From: Lycium barbarum
Taxonomy: Eukaryota; Streptophyta; Magnoliopsida; Solanales; Solanaceae
Length of the DNA stretch: 64,000 nt
Assembly (NCBI RefSeq): GCF_019175385.1
Contig: NC_083338.1
Span: 96,220,062 to 96,284,061, forward strand
Reading direction: 5' to 3'
Positions 1 through 12,489 of the stretch are shown one piece after another. A model generated the notes under the pieces. The model worked only from the letters and a program-made list of their open reading frames with translations. It was not told where the DNA came from and searched no databases. Positions within the stretch are counted from its first letter, which is position 1, and the number at the start of each line of letters is the position of its first letter. Position numbers and translations under genes: made by a program.

Positions 1-612
1 TCTAATTGGTTCAAATTCGGAATAGTATAAGTGTTCAATAGGTACAAGTCTGAGTTGAGGTGGCCATGAGGAATTTGTAGATAAGTTTAGGGGGTTGTCT
101 ATGACTTTTGCCTAAAAATTATAATGCGAGGATAAGTAAAACAGAAATTATTTCTTGTAGAATGTTAAATATTTTTTTTTCATCTGTTGACAGTTTAATT
201 TGATAAATTACATAATTGTATAATATTATATAATTTAAAATATTAGTTTTTTTAAAACAAAATAAAAAAGTTCTTACTATAATGAGGATTAGTTTGGTGG
301 TTTTAGTATTTTGTATTACTAATATTTATATTTTTATTGCACATTCTTTCCCGCATTAAATAATATATAAATTTCGCATAATGTTATACATATATTCTTG
401 TGCAAAAACTAAAAGGAAAAATCAAACATTATTTTAATTAATATCTTTCTTTTTTTTTTTTTTTGGTGAAAACGACATTTTATTTAAATACTAAGGCACT
501 ACATGAGTAGTGGTAGAGCTAGATGCACCATCATGGATGGTGAGTACAAAGTGGTTTTCTAAGCTTGCCAACTTAGTACACACATACACTGCTACACATT
601 TACTAAAGACAC
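1..612. other. AT-rich intergenic DNA, no gene seen
   Basis: No convincing coding region on either strand. A T-tract at 450-464 lies about 150 bases downstream, on the minus strand, of the end of the broken RNase H-like gene. It may be the copied poly(A) tail of that gene if the gene is itself a retrotransposed or LINE-derived copy. I found no matching target duplication to prove this. Confidence 0.5.
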
Positions 613-639
613 TCACTCCTTTTCTGCATTAACTATTTG
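613..639 (-). pseudogene. C-terminal codons and stop of the split RNase H-like gene
   Basis: On the minus strand the codons run through the 11-bp duplicated site (629-639) into five more codons and a TGA at 613-615. The same 11 bases occur at 1804-1814, where the frame of the main RNase H fragment arrives. Removing the element between them (640-1803) leaves one uninterrupted frame to this stop, so this is inferred to be the original gene end. Confidence 0.6.
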
Positions 640-1803
640 AGTTAATTCCCTAAAAGATTATGTTGCGACAATTACTTATTAATATCACTTTTATTTATTT
701 TAAAACTAGAATATCACTCAACTATCCTTATTTTTCTCAAAAAATACTAAACATTACAAAACCCTTCTTCTCTCCTAGTTGGCATGTCATGTCACATTAA
801 AATTTATTTTGTTAATAATAAACTTATGGAATTATTTTAAAAACCTCCTTCCAAATTTGCCTTTATAACACTTAGTTCCCTTTACACTAGCCTCCCTTAT
901 TTTGATTCTTTTGTAACCAAACTAATTTTAAATACTAAAAAATATTTATGTTGCTATTATACCCTTTTGTAACCTTATTTATAATGTTTAAACTTTTGAC
1001 AATAATAGTTTCTCATTGATCGTAAGATTTTTCCTAATTCATAACTATCTAATTTTATAGGTAAAAGTGCTGGTGTTTTTTTTTTTTTTTTGTGCTTGAA
1101 AATTTTAATCTCGAACACTAAAACATGAAATTCAACAACTGTGATATGAAAATTGATTCAAAACTTATTGCAATAATACAATTATAAGAATTTAAAAAAT
1201 GGATTATTCATCTCACCCTCTAAACACTAAAAGCGAGATGTGCTCCTTTTAGCCTAAATATTGTTATTAATAACATGATTATAAGAATAAAGAGAAATAT
1301 TACCGTAACACTAGAATTTAGGATTTCTCATAGTGATGTTACATTAACACTATAATTTAGGATTTCTTAGTTAGATATAAGATAGTTTCAAATTTTTAGC
1401 CTAACTATCAATATAATAATCCTAACAATTTTAGGGTGAGAGAATTGTTATGAACATTGTTCGCATGACTAAAATATAAAAGGGTAAATTTGGAGTATGA
1501 TTTTTAATAACTTAAACAAGTTTGGTTACAAAAATTAAAATAAGGGAGGTTAGTGCAAATATTTAAACCACAAGGGAACTAAGTGTTATCAAGACAAACT
1601 CGGAGCGAGGTCTTTGAAATTATTCCATAAATTTATTATTAAAAAATAAAATTTTAATGTGACATGGCATACCAACTAGGAGAGAAAGAGGTTTGTAATG
1701 TTTAGTATTTTTTGAGGAAAATGGGGATAGTTGAGCGATATTCTAGTCAGTAATATTATGAGACAATTGTCAAAATATGGGTGACCTTTTAGGGAATTAA
1801 ATC
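640..1803. mobile_element. MULE-like non-autonomous element with long terminal inverted repeats
   Basis: The two ends are long inverted repeats of about 300 bp (about 640-935 and 1500-1803). Both begin near TTAATTCCCTAAAAG. Inside both arms the same landmarks appear in mirror order, such as the TCTCTCCTAGTTGG block and the 'cacttagttccctt' block. The flanks carry an 11-bp direct repeat TTAACTATTTG (629-639 and 1804-1814). Long TIRs with a 9-11 bp duplication are typical of Mutator-like elements. There is no transposase ORF, so it is non-autonomous. It sits in the last codons of the RNase H-like gene and supplies a new stop codon (1797-1799). Confidence 0.8.
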
Positions 1804-2166
1804 TTAACTATTTGTTTTGCAAAGTCTGGAGGACGTGTCATACTACAAAGTTGATTACACATTGGAAGCCTAGAACATAAAGTAGCCAAAACATGAGCAA
1901 ACTTGTTTTCTTCTCTGAAGCTATGTCGCACCACTGGATTCCCCAACCTCCTCAATAGGCACCTGCAATCCGAAATGAGAGTTTGATAGTTAAGGCTAGG
2001 ATGCCGAAGTAATTGTAGAACTTCAGTGGAATCGGTTTCAATTTCAATAGGGGTAAGGTGATGGTCGGCAACCATTTGCAAACCAAGTTGTAAGGCCAGA
2101 ATTTCAGTCATAAGATGATTTCCAGTTTTAATATGTTTCCAGAAACCCAGTATCCAATCACCATGA
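1804..2166 (-). pseudogene. Middle part of a plant RNase H-like (RVT_3) gene
   Basis: The minus-strand translation reads HGDWILGFW, then EILALQLGL, an IEIETDS motif and REENKFAHVLA. These are the hallmarks of the plant RNase H-like domain found at the C-terminus of LINE ORF2 and in stand-alone 'putative ribonuclease H' genes. The E in EILAL and the D in ETDS fit catalytic positions. Upstream sequence is cut off at 2167 by an LTR; the missing N-terminal half is at 33607-33827. The downstream end is interrupted by the inverted-repeat element at 1803. Open-frame codons upstream of 2166 on this strand belong to the LTR, not to the gene. Confidence 0.75.
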
Positions 2167-2812
2167 TGTATACATGGTGAGGCATAACTTGACACGTGGC
2201 GTGTCCGTAGCAAGACATGTGGCGGCACAGGTGGAGACATTGTGGGCAATCTTTGCGAAGACTTCGATTTCAACCGAAGTAATCATTTGAAACGGGATTG
2301 CTACGGGTTATCATCGGATCGGGTCATTGAATGAGGATAGTGCGTTTTGGAGCCGTTACGTAATCGGATCAGATTCGAGGTGAGCGTTACGGTTGGCATT
2401 AAGTGAGAATTTATTGCTCATTATTAGTCATAATTGGTAGATAATCACAGCCAAAGGGCTGATTCTTGTACTATAAATAACAACCCAACATTCATGTTAA
2501 GGGCATCTAATTCTGAAAAGACAACAATCACAACATTTTACGCTTAAGAAATGCAACATGTTTACTCTGTTATCTATCCTCTTTTGTTTCGAATTCATAG
2601 TGCTCTTCAAGGCTAAGTGATCATCTGGAGTTATCTTCATCGAAGGATCCCCTCCGAGCTCATACGACCCAGGCTTAATTTACTACTTTCTTGCCTTATA
2701 TTTACTTGATTTCACTATCGATTGTTATTTACTTATACTTTGTATCACAAATCAATCCATATATCCTTTAAACCACTAACAAATTCAACTGTACCCTTTT
2801 AGGGGGTAAACA
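2167..2812 (+). repeat. 5' LTR of the Tat element
   Basis: 646 bp, with TG and CA termini. It is closely matched by 19148-19724 plus 33538-33606, with scattered substitutions. The outer base is flanked by the CATGA duplication. It lies inside the RNase H-like gene in the opposite transcriptional orientation to that gene. Confidence 0.9.
2471..2479 (+). promoter_or_regulatory. TATA box in the 5' LTR
   Basis: CTATAAATA lies in the expected place for the LTR promoter, roughly 340 bp before the LTR end. It is conserved at 19452-19460 in the other LTR. Confidence 0.5.
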
Positions 2813-2835
2813 GTTTGGCGCCCCCGTGGGGCTAA
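2813..2835 (+). other. Candidate primer-binding site of the Tat element
   Basis: Directly after the LTR terminus comes a stretch starting GTTTGGCGCC. A TGGCGCC-type start fits a primer site for a tRNA 3' end. Which tRNA I cannot say from the sequence. Confidence 0.5.
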
Positions 2836-2915
2836 GGATAATAGTGGTGATTTGTTCGAATCTCACTTATTTATTTTAAAGTTTTCTTGTATCCACGATT
2901 TTATCAAAAAACAAA

Positions 2916-5149
2916 ATGTATAGGAGTCAGGAACATAACGACGCTAACAACAACAACAACGAAGCTCTAATTTTTTATCCAATGACTGAGGAAATCAGAA
3001 ATGAACAAATTGCTTCGCCTCAAGGGTCCAGAAGGAATAGCAACGATGATGAAGCAGAAAACGGGGTACAGGTAGCTAGATCAAATTTGGACAGGATATT
3101 TGACATGATAGAAAAGCAGCAGCAGGCGATTACGCAGTTGCAAGATAAAGATAACAGAGCGAATGGGTCAAATAAAGACGACGAGATACGCACAGAAGGT
3201 CAAGGTGATGGAAATGATAGAGGTCTGGAGACAAGCGAATCCTCAGTGGTTATGAAATTACTCCAGGATCTCAGTAGCCGTATGGAACAGAATGAAAAAA
3301 AGTTGAATATTTTCAATTCACAGGTAGATCAGATTCCTGGAGTGCCCCAGATCTTGAAGGGACCCGATTCCAAGAAGTATGTTCAGTTGCCGTTCCCACC
3401 GAGTGCCGCTCCAAAGTTGATCCCTAAAAGGTTTAAGATGACAGATCTTTCAAAATATGATGAAACCATGGATCCACAAGAACATGTGACGGAGTATACG
3501 TGCGCAATCAAGGGCAATGATATGCAACGGGACGAAATTGAGTCAGTTATGCTCAAAACGTTTGGTGAAACGTTGGATAAAGGAGCAATGACTTGGTACC
3601 ATCATTTACCTGAGCATTCTATTACGTCTTTTGAATGCTTGCAGATGCGTTCATCAAGGCTCATGCTGGAGCGAAAAAAGTGCAAGCAAGGAAGGCCGAT
3701 ATATTCATAATAGCCCAGAAAGATGACGAGCTGTTGCGGGAGTTCGTGACAAGATTTCAAAAGGAACAAATGCTTCTTCTTGCAGTACCAGACGAATGGG
3801 CGGCGGAAGCCTTTACTAAAGGTTTAAATCCGAGAAGTTCTAGTGCCTCACTGAAATTGAAGAAAAATTTGTTGGAGTATCCTACAGGAACATGGGCGGA
3901 TGTGCATAACCGGTATGAGTCAAAGATACGAGTAGAGAATGATCAGTCCAAGCTTTCGGCTGGGACTGTAGGAAGAGTCAAGGGACATAAAAAATCAAAA
4001 AGAGTAGCAGATTCGGACTTGAAGGCATTAAAAGACAGATATCAGCCTTATGGAGCTTTGGAGCGGTTAAATTGCCGATCGGAGCGAAGGCAGAATAATC
4101 TATATTTCCCATCTGTGAGAAGTAGTGGTGACAAGGGTTATGGTCGCAGACCTTCAAGCAGAGGTTTACAAGATAAAAATGCCACTGGGACTTCCTTTGC
4201 TAATAATGTGGAAAGCCCCAGGTTGTCCGAATATAATTTCAACATAGATGCAGCAGAGTTAGTGTTAGCAATTGGGCGCATGGAAGGTGCCAAATTCCCA
4301 AAAGGTATCCTAACAGATTCTAATCTAAGGGATCGGAGGTTGATATGCGCATACCATCAAACGCAAGGCCATCAGACTGAAGATTGTCGTCATTTGAGAG
4401 ATGAAATAGCACGGCTATTAAAGGAAGGACACTTGAGAGAATTCTTAAGTGATCGGTCCAAGGCAAATTACGGCAAAAATAAAGATACAAATAAACCTGT
4501 AGAACTAGTTAATCGTCAACATGTTATTAACATTTTTATCGGAGGAATAGACGTTGTAGAAACCACCATCGTGGCTTCGAAGAAAACGAAGGTGTCGGTA
4601 AACCAAGATAACAGATCCAGGGATTGCTTACGGAATGAAGCAATCACATTTAATCATGAAGACGCAGAGGATATTGCTCATCCACACAATTTTGCGTTGG
4701 TAATTTCTGTTAAAATTAATAAGTTTCTTGTTAAATGTATTTTGATTGATCCAGGTAGCTCGACCAATATAATCCAATGGAGAGTGTTAGAGCAAATGGC
4801 TATACTCGATCAAATTGTTCTGGCAGTTCGAGTTCTGAATGGTTTTAATATGGCGAATGAAACAACAAAAAGAGAAATCATCGTACCAGTTGATGCATCC
4901 AGAATGGCCCGACTAACAAATTTTTATGTCATAGACTATGTGATGAGGTACAAGGCGTTATTTGGTAGACCATGGATACATGATATGGAGGATGTGCCAT
5001 CAACTTTGCATGTGACACTAAAGTTTCCTACTCCGAAAGGGATTAACGACATTCGAGGAGATCAACCAGCGGCTGAGGAAATGTTTACGATTGAGGGAAC
5101 ATTGAAAAAAAAGAAAGACACGAAGAATAAAGAAATATTTGCTAAATAG
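2916..5149 (+). pseudogene. Tat gag and protease region, frameshifted
   Basis: The ATG at 2916 opens a frame with an asparagine-rich N-terminus and a glutamine-rich helical stretch. It then has the capsid-type segment KRFKMTDLSKYDETMDPQEH...MTWYHHLPEHSI typical of plant Ty3/gypsy gag. Near 3640 the frame shifts and continues in another frame to 5149. That part includes a zinc-knuckle-like CAYHQTQGHQTEDC motif (about 4357-4398) and a protease-like block with ILIDPGSSTNI (about 4738-4770), where DPGS takes the place of the usual D-S/T-G. The frameshift means gag could not be made intact. Confidence 0.8.
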
Positions 5150-6419
5150 CAATTACAGAAACCAGAGGAGATAATTCAGGAAAAGCGGGAGGAAGCAGGA
5201 GCTACAAACCCAAAACATTTGAATGGTGAAGCTGAAGATATTGATAAGGAAGAAGATCTATATTGAGTTCCCAGATCGTTTGTAGTACCGGATGATTTAT
5301 ATGCTACGAAGTCGACCATAGAAGAACTCGAGCAAGTGGTATTGTTTATCCAATGGCCCGAAATGAAGGTATACCTTGGCACTGGGTTAACTCCGGAGCT
5401 CAGGATTAAGTTTATTGAATTTCTTAAAGCTAATGCAGATTGTTTTGCATGGTCCCATTTAGACATGACATGTATACTATCGGAGATCACAACTCATAAG
5501 TTGAGCCTGGATCTCAGTTTTTCGCCAGTAAAGCAGAAGTGGGGGCCCATTGCAGAGGTCAAAAACATGTTTGTTAAGGAACAGGTAACCAAGTTATTAA
5601 ATATTGGTTATATTCGGGAAGTTGAATATCCTGAATGGTTAGAAAATGTAGTCGTAGTGCCTAGAAAAGGTTAAAAAATTAGGATGTGTATAGACTTCAA
5701 AGATTTAAATAAGGCTTGCCCGAAGGATTCTTTTCCTTTGCCACACATTGATCGTATGATCGATGCAATGGCAAGGCATGAGATGTTAAGTTTTTTTTTA
5801 TGCTTACTCCTAGTACAACCAAATAAGGATGAATCCGGAGGATCGAGAGAAAACTTCTTTTATTACCAAGTGTGGAACATATTGTTATAATGTAATGCCA
5901 TTTGGTTTAAAAAATGCTGGAGCAATATATCAACGCCTAGTTAATCGCATGTTTGAAAAATAAATAGGTAATACAATAGAGGTATATACAGATGATATGT
6001 TGGTTAAGTCCTTAGAAATAGGAGACCATTTGAAGCATTTGTAGGAAATGTTCGATGTTCTTCGAAAATACAACATGAAGTTAAATTCAGAGAAATGTGC
6101 TTTTGGAGTAGACTCGGGCAAGTTCCTGGATTTTCTGGTGTCAAACAGAGGGATTGAAATAAATCCGGATGAGATCAAAGCTATTGAAGAAATTCCAGAA
6201 GTCATTGGGGATGTGAAACTGGTGCAGAGCCTTACCAGAACGATAGTTGCCCTAAGTCAATTCATTTCCAGGTCTTCGGAGAAGTGTCATAAGTTCTTTT
6301 CATTGCTGAAAAAGAAGAAGGTCTTTAATTGGACTCCGGATTTCCAACAAGCATTGAGGGATTTAAAGAAATATCTTTCTAGTCTGTCGTTGCTGCACAA
6401 GCCGAAAACGGACGAATAA
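5150..6419 (+). pseudogene. Tat reverse transcriptase, with stops and frameshifts
   Basis: Recognisable blocks in order: a region before RT with NADCFAWSHLDM (about 5431-5466), MCIDFKDLNKACPKDSFPLPHIDRM (about 5684-5758), and the catalytic box as VYTDDMLVKS (about 5982-6011). The connection region runs through 6419. A TAA lies at about 5672, just before MCIDF. The frame is lost between about 5790 and 6040, where the track changes frame more than once. The family polymerises cDNA from the element RNA; this copy cannot. Confidence 0.8.
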
Positions 6420-6857
6420 TTATTCCTGTACTTGGTAGTATCAGAGGTAGCGATTAGGGTTATGTTAGTCCGAGAAGATCAAGGTACGCAGTTTCCAATT
6501 CATTACATAAGTAGAACTTTGGCTAGTGCAGAAACTAGGTATCCACATTTAGAAAAACTAGCATTGGCCTTAATAACTTCGACTAGAAAGTTAAGACCCT
6601 ATTTTCAATGTCATCCTATTTGCGTTGTAACAACTTATCCATTAAGGAACATAATGCATAAACCCGAATTATTAGGCAGATTGGCTAAATGGGCAGTCAC
6701 AATTAGTGCAAATGATATAGAATATAAGCTTAGGACGGCAATAAAATCCCAAGTTTTGGCTGATTTCATAGAAGATTCCACTCCGGGAATGATTCCGGAA
6801 GTGGAAAAGGAGCTTGTAGTGGCTTCTGGTGCTATGTATGGAGTTTGGACCTTATAA
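6420..6857 (+). pseudogene. Tat first RNase H domain
   Basis: A segment with YLVVSEVAIRVMLVRED, then IHYISRTLASAETRYPHLEKLALALI, then the connector ELLGRLAKWAV. This matches the RNase H that follows RT in plant Ty3/gypsy elements (VSxxAVGAVLLQE...YPxxEK..LAL). A stop (TAA at 6417-6419) separates it from the RT frame. The first catalytic position appears altered. Confidence 0.7.
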
Positions 6858-7316
6858 ACGGGTGCATCCAACGTGAAAGGGTCCGGACTAGGAATCGTAC
6901 TTAGAACACCTGCAGGCGAAGTCATAAGGCAGGCAATAAGAACTGTGAAATTGACTAACAATGAAGCCGAGTATGAGGCTATGATTACAGGTTTGGAATT
7001 AGCAAGAAGCATGGGAGCTGAATCAATTGAAGCTAAGTGTGATTCACTCTTGGTGGTGAATCAAATGAATGCGGTCTTCGAGGTAAAAGAAGAAAGGATG
7101 CAGAAGTACTTTAATAAAGTTCAAGTATTAGTGCGTCGGTTTAGAGAATGCAAAGTGAGACATGTGACCCAGGAGCAGAATAGTGAGGCAGATACCTTGG
7201 CAAATTTAGGATCATCCGTGGATACTGAAGGACTTAGTTCTGGAAAGGTGGTGCAACTCTTAAATTCTCCCATAAGTAACAGTCACGGAGAAGTAAATTC
7301 CACAAGTTTTACTTAG
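6858..7316 (+). pseudogene. Tat second (additional) RNase H domain
   Basis: After a stop (TAA at 6855-6857) comes GSGLGIVLRTPAGEVI, then NNEAEYEAMITGLELARSMG, then a CDSLLVVNQMN strand and QEQNSEADTLANLGS. The NNxAEYEALI/GL pattern is characteristic of the additional RNase H domain specific to the Tat group of Ty3/gypsy elements. The upstream TNASN-type strand is read as TGASN. Confidence 0.8.
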
Positions 7317-8543
7317 GATTGGCGAAACAAATATGTCGATTACCTGAAGGATGGAAAACTTCCAAATGACCCAAAAGAGTCAATAGCGCTTCGTACGAAG
7401 GCGGCTAGATATTGCATAGTTGATGATCAACTGTCCAAGAGATCATTTTACGGTCCATTGGTTGGGTCCTAGAGAAACAAATTATGTGCTACATGAACTA
7501 CACAGAGGGCAATGTGGAAATCATTCCGGAGCAGATTTATTGGTTCAAAATTTAATTGAACCTACTATTACTGGTCAACGATGGAGAAAGATACGAAAAA
7601 TTTCGTATAGAAATGTGATGAATGTCAAAGGCATGCTCACATGATTCATCCGGCGGAATTGTTGCATTAGGTTGTTTCACCCTGGTTTTCATGAAATGGG
7701 GGATGGACGTTATGGGACCGTTACCAGCAGCACCCGAATAGGTAAAATTCATTTTAATTATGACTGACTGTTTCTGTAAATGGATTGAAACATGGACTTT
7801 TAAGAAAATTAGAGAGAGAGAAGTCATTGATTTTGTTTGGGATCATATCATTTGTCGGTTTGGAATATCGAAATAGATCACCTTCGATAATGGTCCACAA
7901 TTCGTTGGTAGAAAAATCACAGAGTTCCTCGATGGTCTCAAAATCAAAAGGATTGTTTCTACCCCTTATCACCCAAGCGCAAATGGTCAAGCCGAGTCAA
8001 CGAATACAATGATCATTCAGAATTTGAACAAGAAGCTGACTTCAGCAAAAGACAAGTGGAGAGAGACCTTACCAGAAGTATTGCGGGCATACAGGATGAC
8101 ACCGAAGACCAGCACCGAAGAAACTCCGTTTTCTCTAGTTTATGGCACGAAAGCGTTAATTCCAGTTGAAATGGGAGAACCAAGTTTGAGGTTCACTCAT
8201 GCCACCGAAGAATCAAATAACGAAGCTATGGTGGTGAAATTAGATTTAACAGAAGAACACCGTGAGAAGGCATTCTTATGAGTGGTGGCTCAAAAACAAA
8301 GAATGAAAAAAATATTATAATTGGAGGACAAATCTAAGGAATTTTCAAGTAGGGAACTTGGTCCTCCGAAAAGTGACTTCCAATACTAAAATTCCTAATG
8401 AAGGAAAGTTAGGCCCGAATTGGGAAGGACCTTATAACATATCAGCAATCACAGCGAAAGGTTCGTATCAATTAGAAGATGAAGACGGACGAAAGTTGCT
8501 GAATAATTGAAATATCAGTCACTTGAAACGATACTATTGCTGA
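7317..8543 (+). pseudogene. Tat integrase, degraded
   Basis: An HHCC-like remnant (LHELHRGQCGNHSGADLLVQ, about 7480-7542) is followed by WGMDVMGPLP (first catalytic D near 7706), TFDNGPQFVGRKI (second D near 7880) and STPYHPSANGQAESTN (catalytic E near 7995). The C-terminal part reads AYRMTPKTSTEETPFSLVYG...VEMGEPS and ends near NISHLKRYYC at 8543. Several frame changes and stops occur; a probable tryptophan codon is TGA close to the end. Confidence 0.8.
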
Positions 8544-9523
8544 GGGAAAGGTATGTTTTATCATTTTTTTAAGAGCACATTGAGGATTTTGAGTTTTGCA
8601 GGAAAACGATGGAAGATTCGAAGCAAGTCTTACGAAGTAAAGACAACTCAAGACTGAAAACACATGTTGCACTCTTTTTCCCTTAGACCAGTTTTTGTCC
8701 AAAAAGGGATTTTCCGATCAGGTTTTTAATGAGGCAACAATGTAAAGCGTGTTATCGTATACTGGGTACTGCACGACAATCGACAGTCCTAGTATTTGAA
8801 TTTTCATACTTCAAACACAAATACTAGGGGGAATACCCTAGGTCCGGAGTCGTTTCTCGACCTGGAGTTGTTTCCAAATTATGTCGAGAGATTAGAAGTT
8901 AGAAGTTCTTAGCAATTTTAGTTTATTTTTACAATTGTATGGGGAAAGAAAGATCGAACGAATCTAGCCCCGATGTTAACTTTTTGTTGTAAAGACATAA
9001 AAGGTCGAATGAACCTTGTCTGAAAACTCATGAAGTATGAATGAATAATGATCTGATTTGTTTCCTCCGAATGATTTTGTTAATTTATATTTACTTGATT
9101 TTTTTATCAAATTCGTCAAATCTCCGGCTAGGGACTTTTGGCATAAAAAAGAGGTCAGAATAAAACTAAATCTTTCTTTTGAAAGGCATTATACCGTCCA
9201 AAAAAAATTATCAATAGTGAATAGAATTATGCCCAAAGTGAACAAGAGACGTCTTGTTCATAAGCATAAGTAAAGGCCTAATACATTTATTAAAATTAAA
9301 AACTTACAAGAATAGAATTAGTTCCGGATTAAGTTAAAATGAGAAAATTGTCTCGTAAATATATTTGAGTAAGATAGCAAAAATAGATGAGATCAAAATA
9401 CCAATAAAATTCAATCATAATGGGGAAACTTGGATCAATTCATTTACAAAAAAGACCAAAATGGTCTAGAAAAGTGCAAAAGAAAAAAAAACACAAAAAA
9501 GAAATTATAAACCAACATTTGAA
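8544..9523. other. Non-coding spacer between Tat pol and the antisense ORFs
   Basis: About 1 kb inside the Tat element with no supported gene. The short open frames here have no recognisable domain. It separates the 3' end of plus-strand pol from the 3' end of the minus-strand ORF, so the two transcription units converge here. Confidence 0.5.
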
Positions 9524-10823
9524 TCACTCAGATTCATCATCTAAGTCTTTAGGATCATATTCTTCGGGGTCATCCTCGGAGCTTTCAGCAGCACACATCC
9601 GTTGATAAGCTTGAACCTCGAGGTTTTTGGCCTCGGCAATCTTCGCGTCCTAATCTTGAAGGCCATTTCGAGTTTGTTCCAGGGTAAACCTATGAATATT
9701 CCACTTTGTATGTTCAACCTTTAGAACGGACAGAGCATTCTCAGCCTTCAAGTCAGCACGATCCTGATCCAGGCAAATTGAAATCTCTTCATCCTTCTGA
9801 ACGGAAGTGTCAAGATCAGACTTCAATTTTTCAATGATGCTGAGTTGTTAGCGGTTCTCGGCTTGGGACTGTTGCAAGTCTTGTTGAAAATTTTGAGCAA
9901 CAACAGTAAGCTCTGACCACTGTTTATCGATAATGGAGAGCTCGTTATTGAGTCGAGCAACCTCGGAGGAGAGAAAGGCTTTATTATCTGCCTTGAAGTC
10001 CAGAATTTCCTCTTTGAATTCAAGTTCATAATGGAGATTGTCAACGTCTTTGTCAAGTTGATCGATCTTATTCTCCAGAATGGACTTTTCATCTTGAACT
10101 CTTCCAAGATCCTCCATAGCTCGGGAAATGTCATTCTTGACCTTGGCCAGTTCAGCTTTCACTAAAGGGAGATCCACTGCGGGTTGATTGTTCCTTCTCT
10201 CAAGCTCTGCCTTCAGATGACAAATTTCTCTTTCTTGGGCATCCAGCTGGACCTTAAGGTCGTCATTTTCTTCGAGAAAAGGCGAAAGCCTTCTCTGACC
10301 AAAACTGATGATTGAATATATATAAAAAAAAAAATAAGAAAGCCAAATAGGTCAGAACGGAGAAGTAGTGAAGGTACTTACAGATGAACCAAGCAAATTT
10401 AGAAACATACCCGGTGGGACGAGTGCATTCCTTCATTAATCAGACACTTCCAAGAAACTCCGCTCTTCTTCTCTTTATCGATCTCCGATACTAAAGGCTT
10501 TAAATAGCTAGAAACTCCAACCAGAAGACCAAGGAAATTTGTATCTTCAAGAATAGAGATAGTGGTTGTTTTGTATCGATTCTGGTCAACATTTGGAGCC
10601 TAAAAAACATTTACTAGTCTGGCACGAGAAGAAGAATGGTTTCTTAGTGCTAAGAAAATGAAGGAACCCCCTGAGGAATGGATACGTGCTCGAATCCCAA
10701 AGGACTTATAAAGGGCTTGAAAAATTGGTCAAGATCATCAAGACCAGTTGGGGGTGGCGGAGTAGCTGCCGGAGTAGCAGTCAGAGTAATTTCCGGAGCG
10801 GTTGTAGAAATCGATGTTGGAGC

Positions 10824-11561
10824 TAGAGCTGGGCATAAATACCGAAAACTGAAAACCGAAAAACCGAACCAACCGAACCGAACCGAAACTTTAACAAACC
10901 GAACCGAACTAGTTTGGTTCGGCGTTTAGTGTCCACCGTCAAAAAACCGAAACCGAAATAGCCGAATCGAAGTTTGATAAAACCGAACCGAAAAACCGAA
11001 TGCGCACCGAAATTTAATACATTACCCAAAAAAATTAAAATAGTCCAGGCCCATTAAGTTTAAAGCCAGAAAAAAACCCAATTGTAACAAGTCCTCTTTT
11101 GCATTTTTATCCCTAATTTTCCACTTCAGTTAAGAAAATCAAATATCCTTAACAAAGGAAGGTAACTAGGATGTGTCTTTAGGATTAATGTATGTCCTTA
11201 ATGTGTTTTCTTAATTATTCTTACAGTATGTATATAACACCTAGTAATCCTATATCATGATTATAGTTTTTTGTTCTTGTGTATCCTGTTTGTTTGATTT
11301 TGATTTCAATTTATCATTTTTATGTTTTATTGCTTTTAAGAATACGAATTAGTGTCAATGGAATCGCTTCTAATATCATATCAAAAAAATCAAATTGAAA
11401 AAAACCAAAACCAAAACCGAACCGAACCGAACTTTAAAAAACCGAAACCGAACCGAACTAGTTTGGTTCGGTATTTGGTGTCCACCTTCAAAAAACCGAA
11501 CCCGAAATAGCCAAACCGAAGTTTGATAAAACCGAACCGAAAAACCGAACGCCCACCCCTA
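10824..11561. mobile_element. hAT-like non-autonomous DNA element
   Basis: The ends are TAGAGCTGGGC and, inverted, TAGGGGTGGGC, flanked by an 8-bp duplication GTTGGAGC (10816-10823 and 11562-11569). An 8-bp duplication with TAGGGGTGGGC-type ends is the hAT signature. Both subterminal zones are packed with AACCGAACCG/CGGTTCGGTTT repeats in inverted orientation (about 10845-11000 and 11395-11550). These are the likely transposase-binding arrays. No transposase is encoded. It interrupts antisense ORF 2 of the Tat element. Confidence 0.8.
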
Positions 11562-12489
11562 GTTGGAGCAAGTGGTGGTATTGAAGATGACCTTGTCCTT
11601 TTTAATGGGACATCATCTTCAGTTTCTTCCCCCATCGATCTCCACAACTTCTGCAAAGAATGGCACAATGCCATCAACAAGGGAAGCCTCATTTTCTGCG
11701 GCAGGCTCATCCTTTGTTGCAGTAGTGTAGGTGAGAGTGATTGCCTTCAACTTTCTCTTCCTCTTGGGAGCTGAAAGAAACGATGCTTCAGCAGAAGGTT
11801 TAGCAGTCTTTTTCTTCGGGAGTGGAGCTTGAGCAATTAGGATAGTAAAAGTGTCCGGAACTAATTCAAGGTCATTCATGACCCTTGGAATAAAAGATCC
11901 CTTCGGAAGACCTGATAAGTAAAAGAAAATTAAAGTCAAAAAAGGAAAGGAAAAGGAGAAGGAAAGGAAACAAATTCTTCCGGCCCAAACTAACCGTGAT
12001 TGGTGGACTTCCATCGATATTTGGAATAACTTTCTGAGAGTGATCGGCTTTGGTTGAAATAGCCAAAATAACCTGAACCCATTCGTGCAAATTCGAGATA
12101 GTTACAGGAGACCAAGCGGTAGCTGGAGAGAAGTCAAAAGTTATATATATATATATATATATAGTTACTTATGAGATAAATTCCATGCCTCCGAGTTGCT
12201 GGAATGATCTCGGTAGTTGGGACTACTACGAAGCATTCCGTCCAGCCCTGGTCATAATCTTCATCGAGGATGGAAATAATGGGATTTTTTCCTGTTTCAG
12301 AAGTTCGATTATTCCCCCACGAAAAAATGTGGGAGTATGAAAACGGATCAAATGATCCAAAGTAAAAGGAAGCTCAGCCTCCGTGGTCAAAAAACAAAGG
12401 CATGCAATTAGCCTCCACATGAACGGACAACCTTGTGTTAAAGCCACGTTGTAGGTGCGGCACAAGTCCAAAATTAAGGGGTCAATTGG

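Noticed and set aside
1797..2273. A 158-codon minus-strand open frame taken as one protein
   Set aside because: Codons above 2166 are translated LTR sequence; the same LTR codons recur at 19148-19230. Only 1804-2166 belongs to the RNase H-like gene.
10678..11710. Frames rich in NRTE/FGFGF-like repeats
   Set aside because: They are translations of the AACCG subterminal arrays of the hAT-like element.
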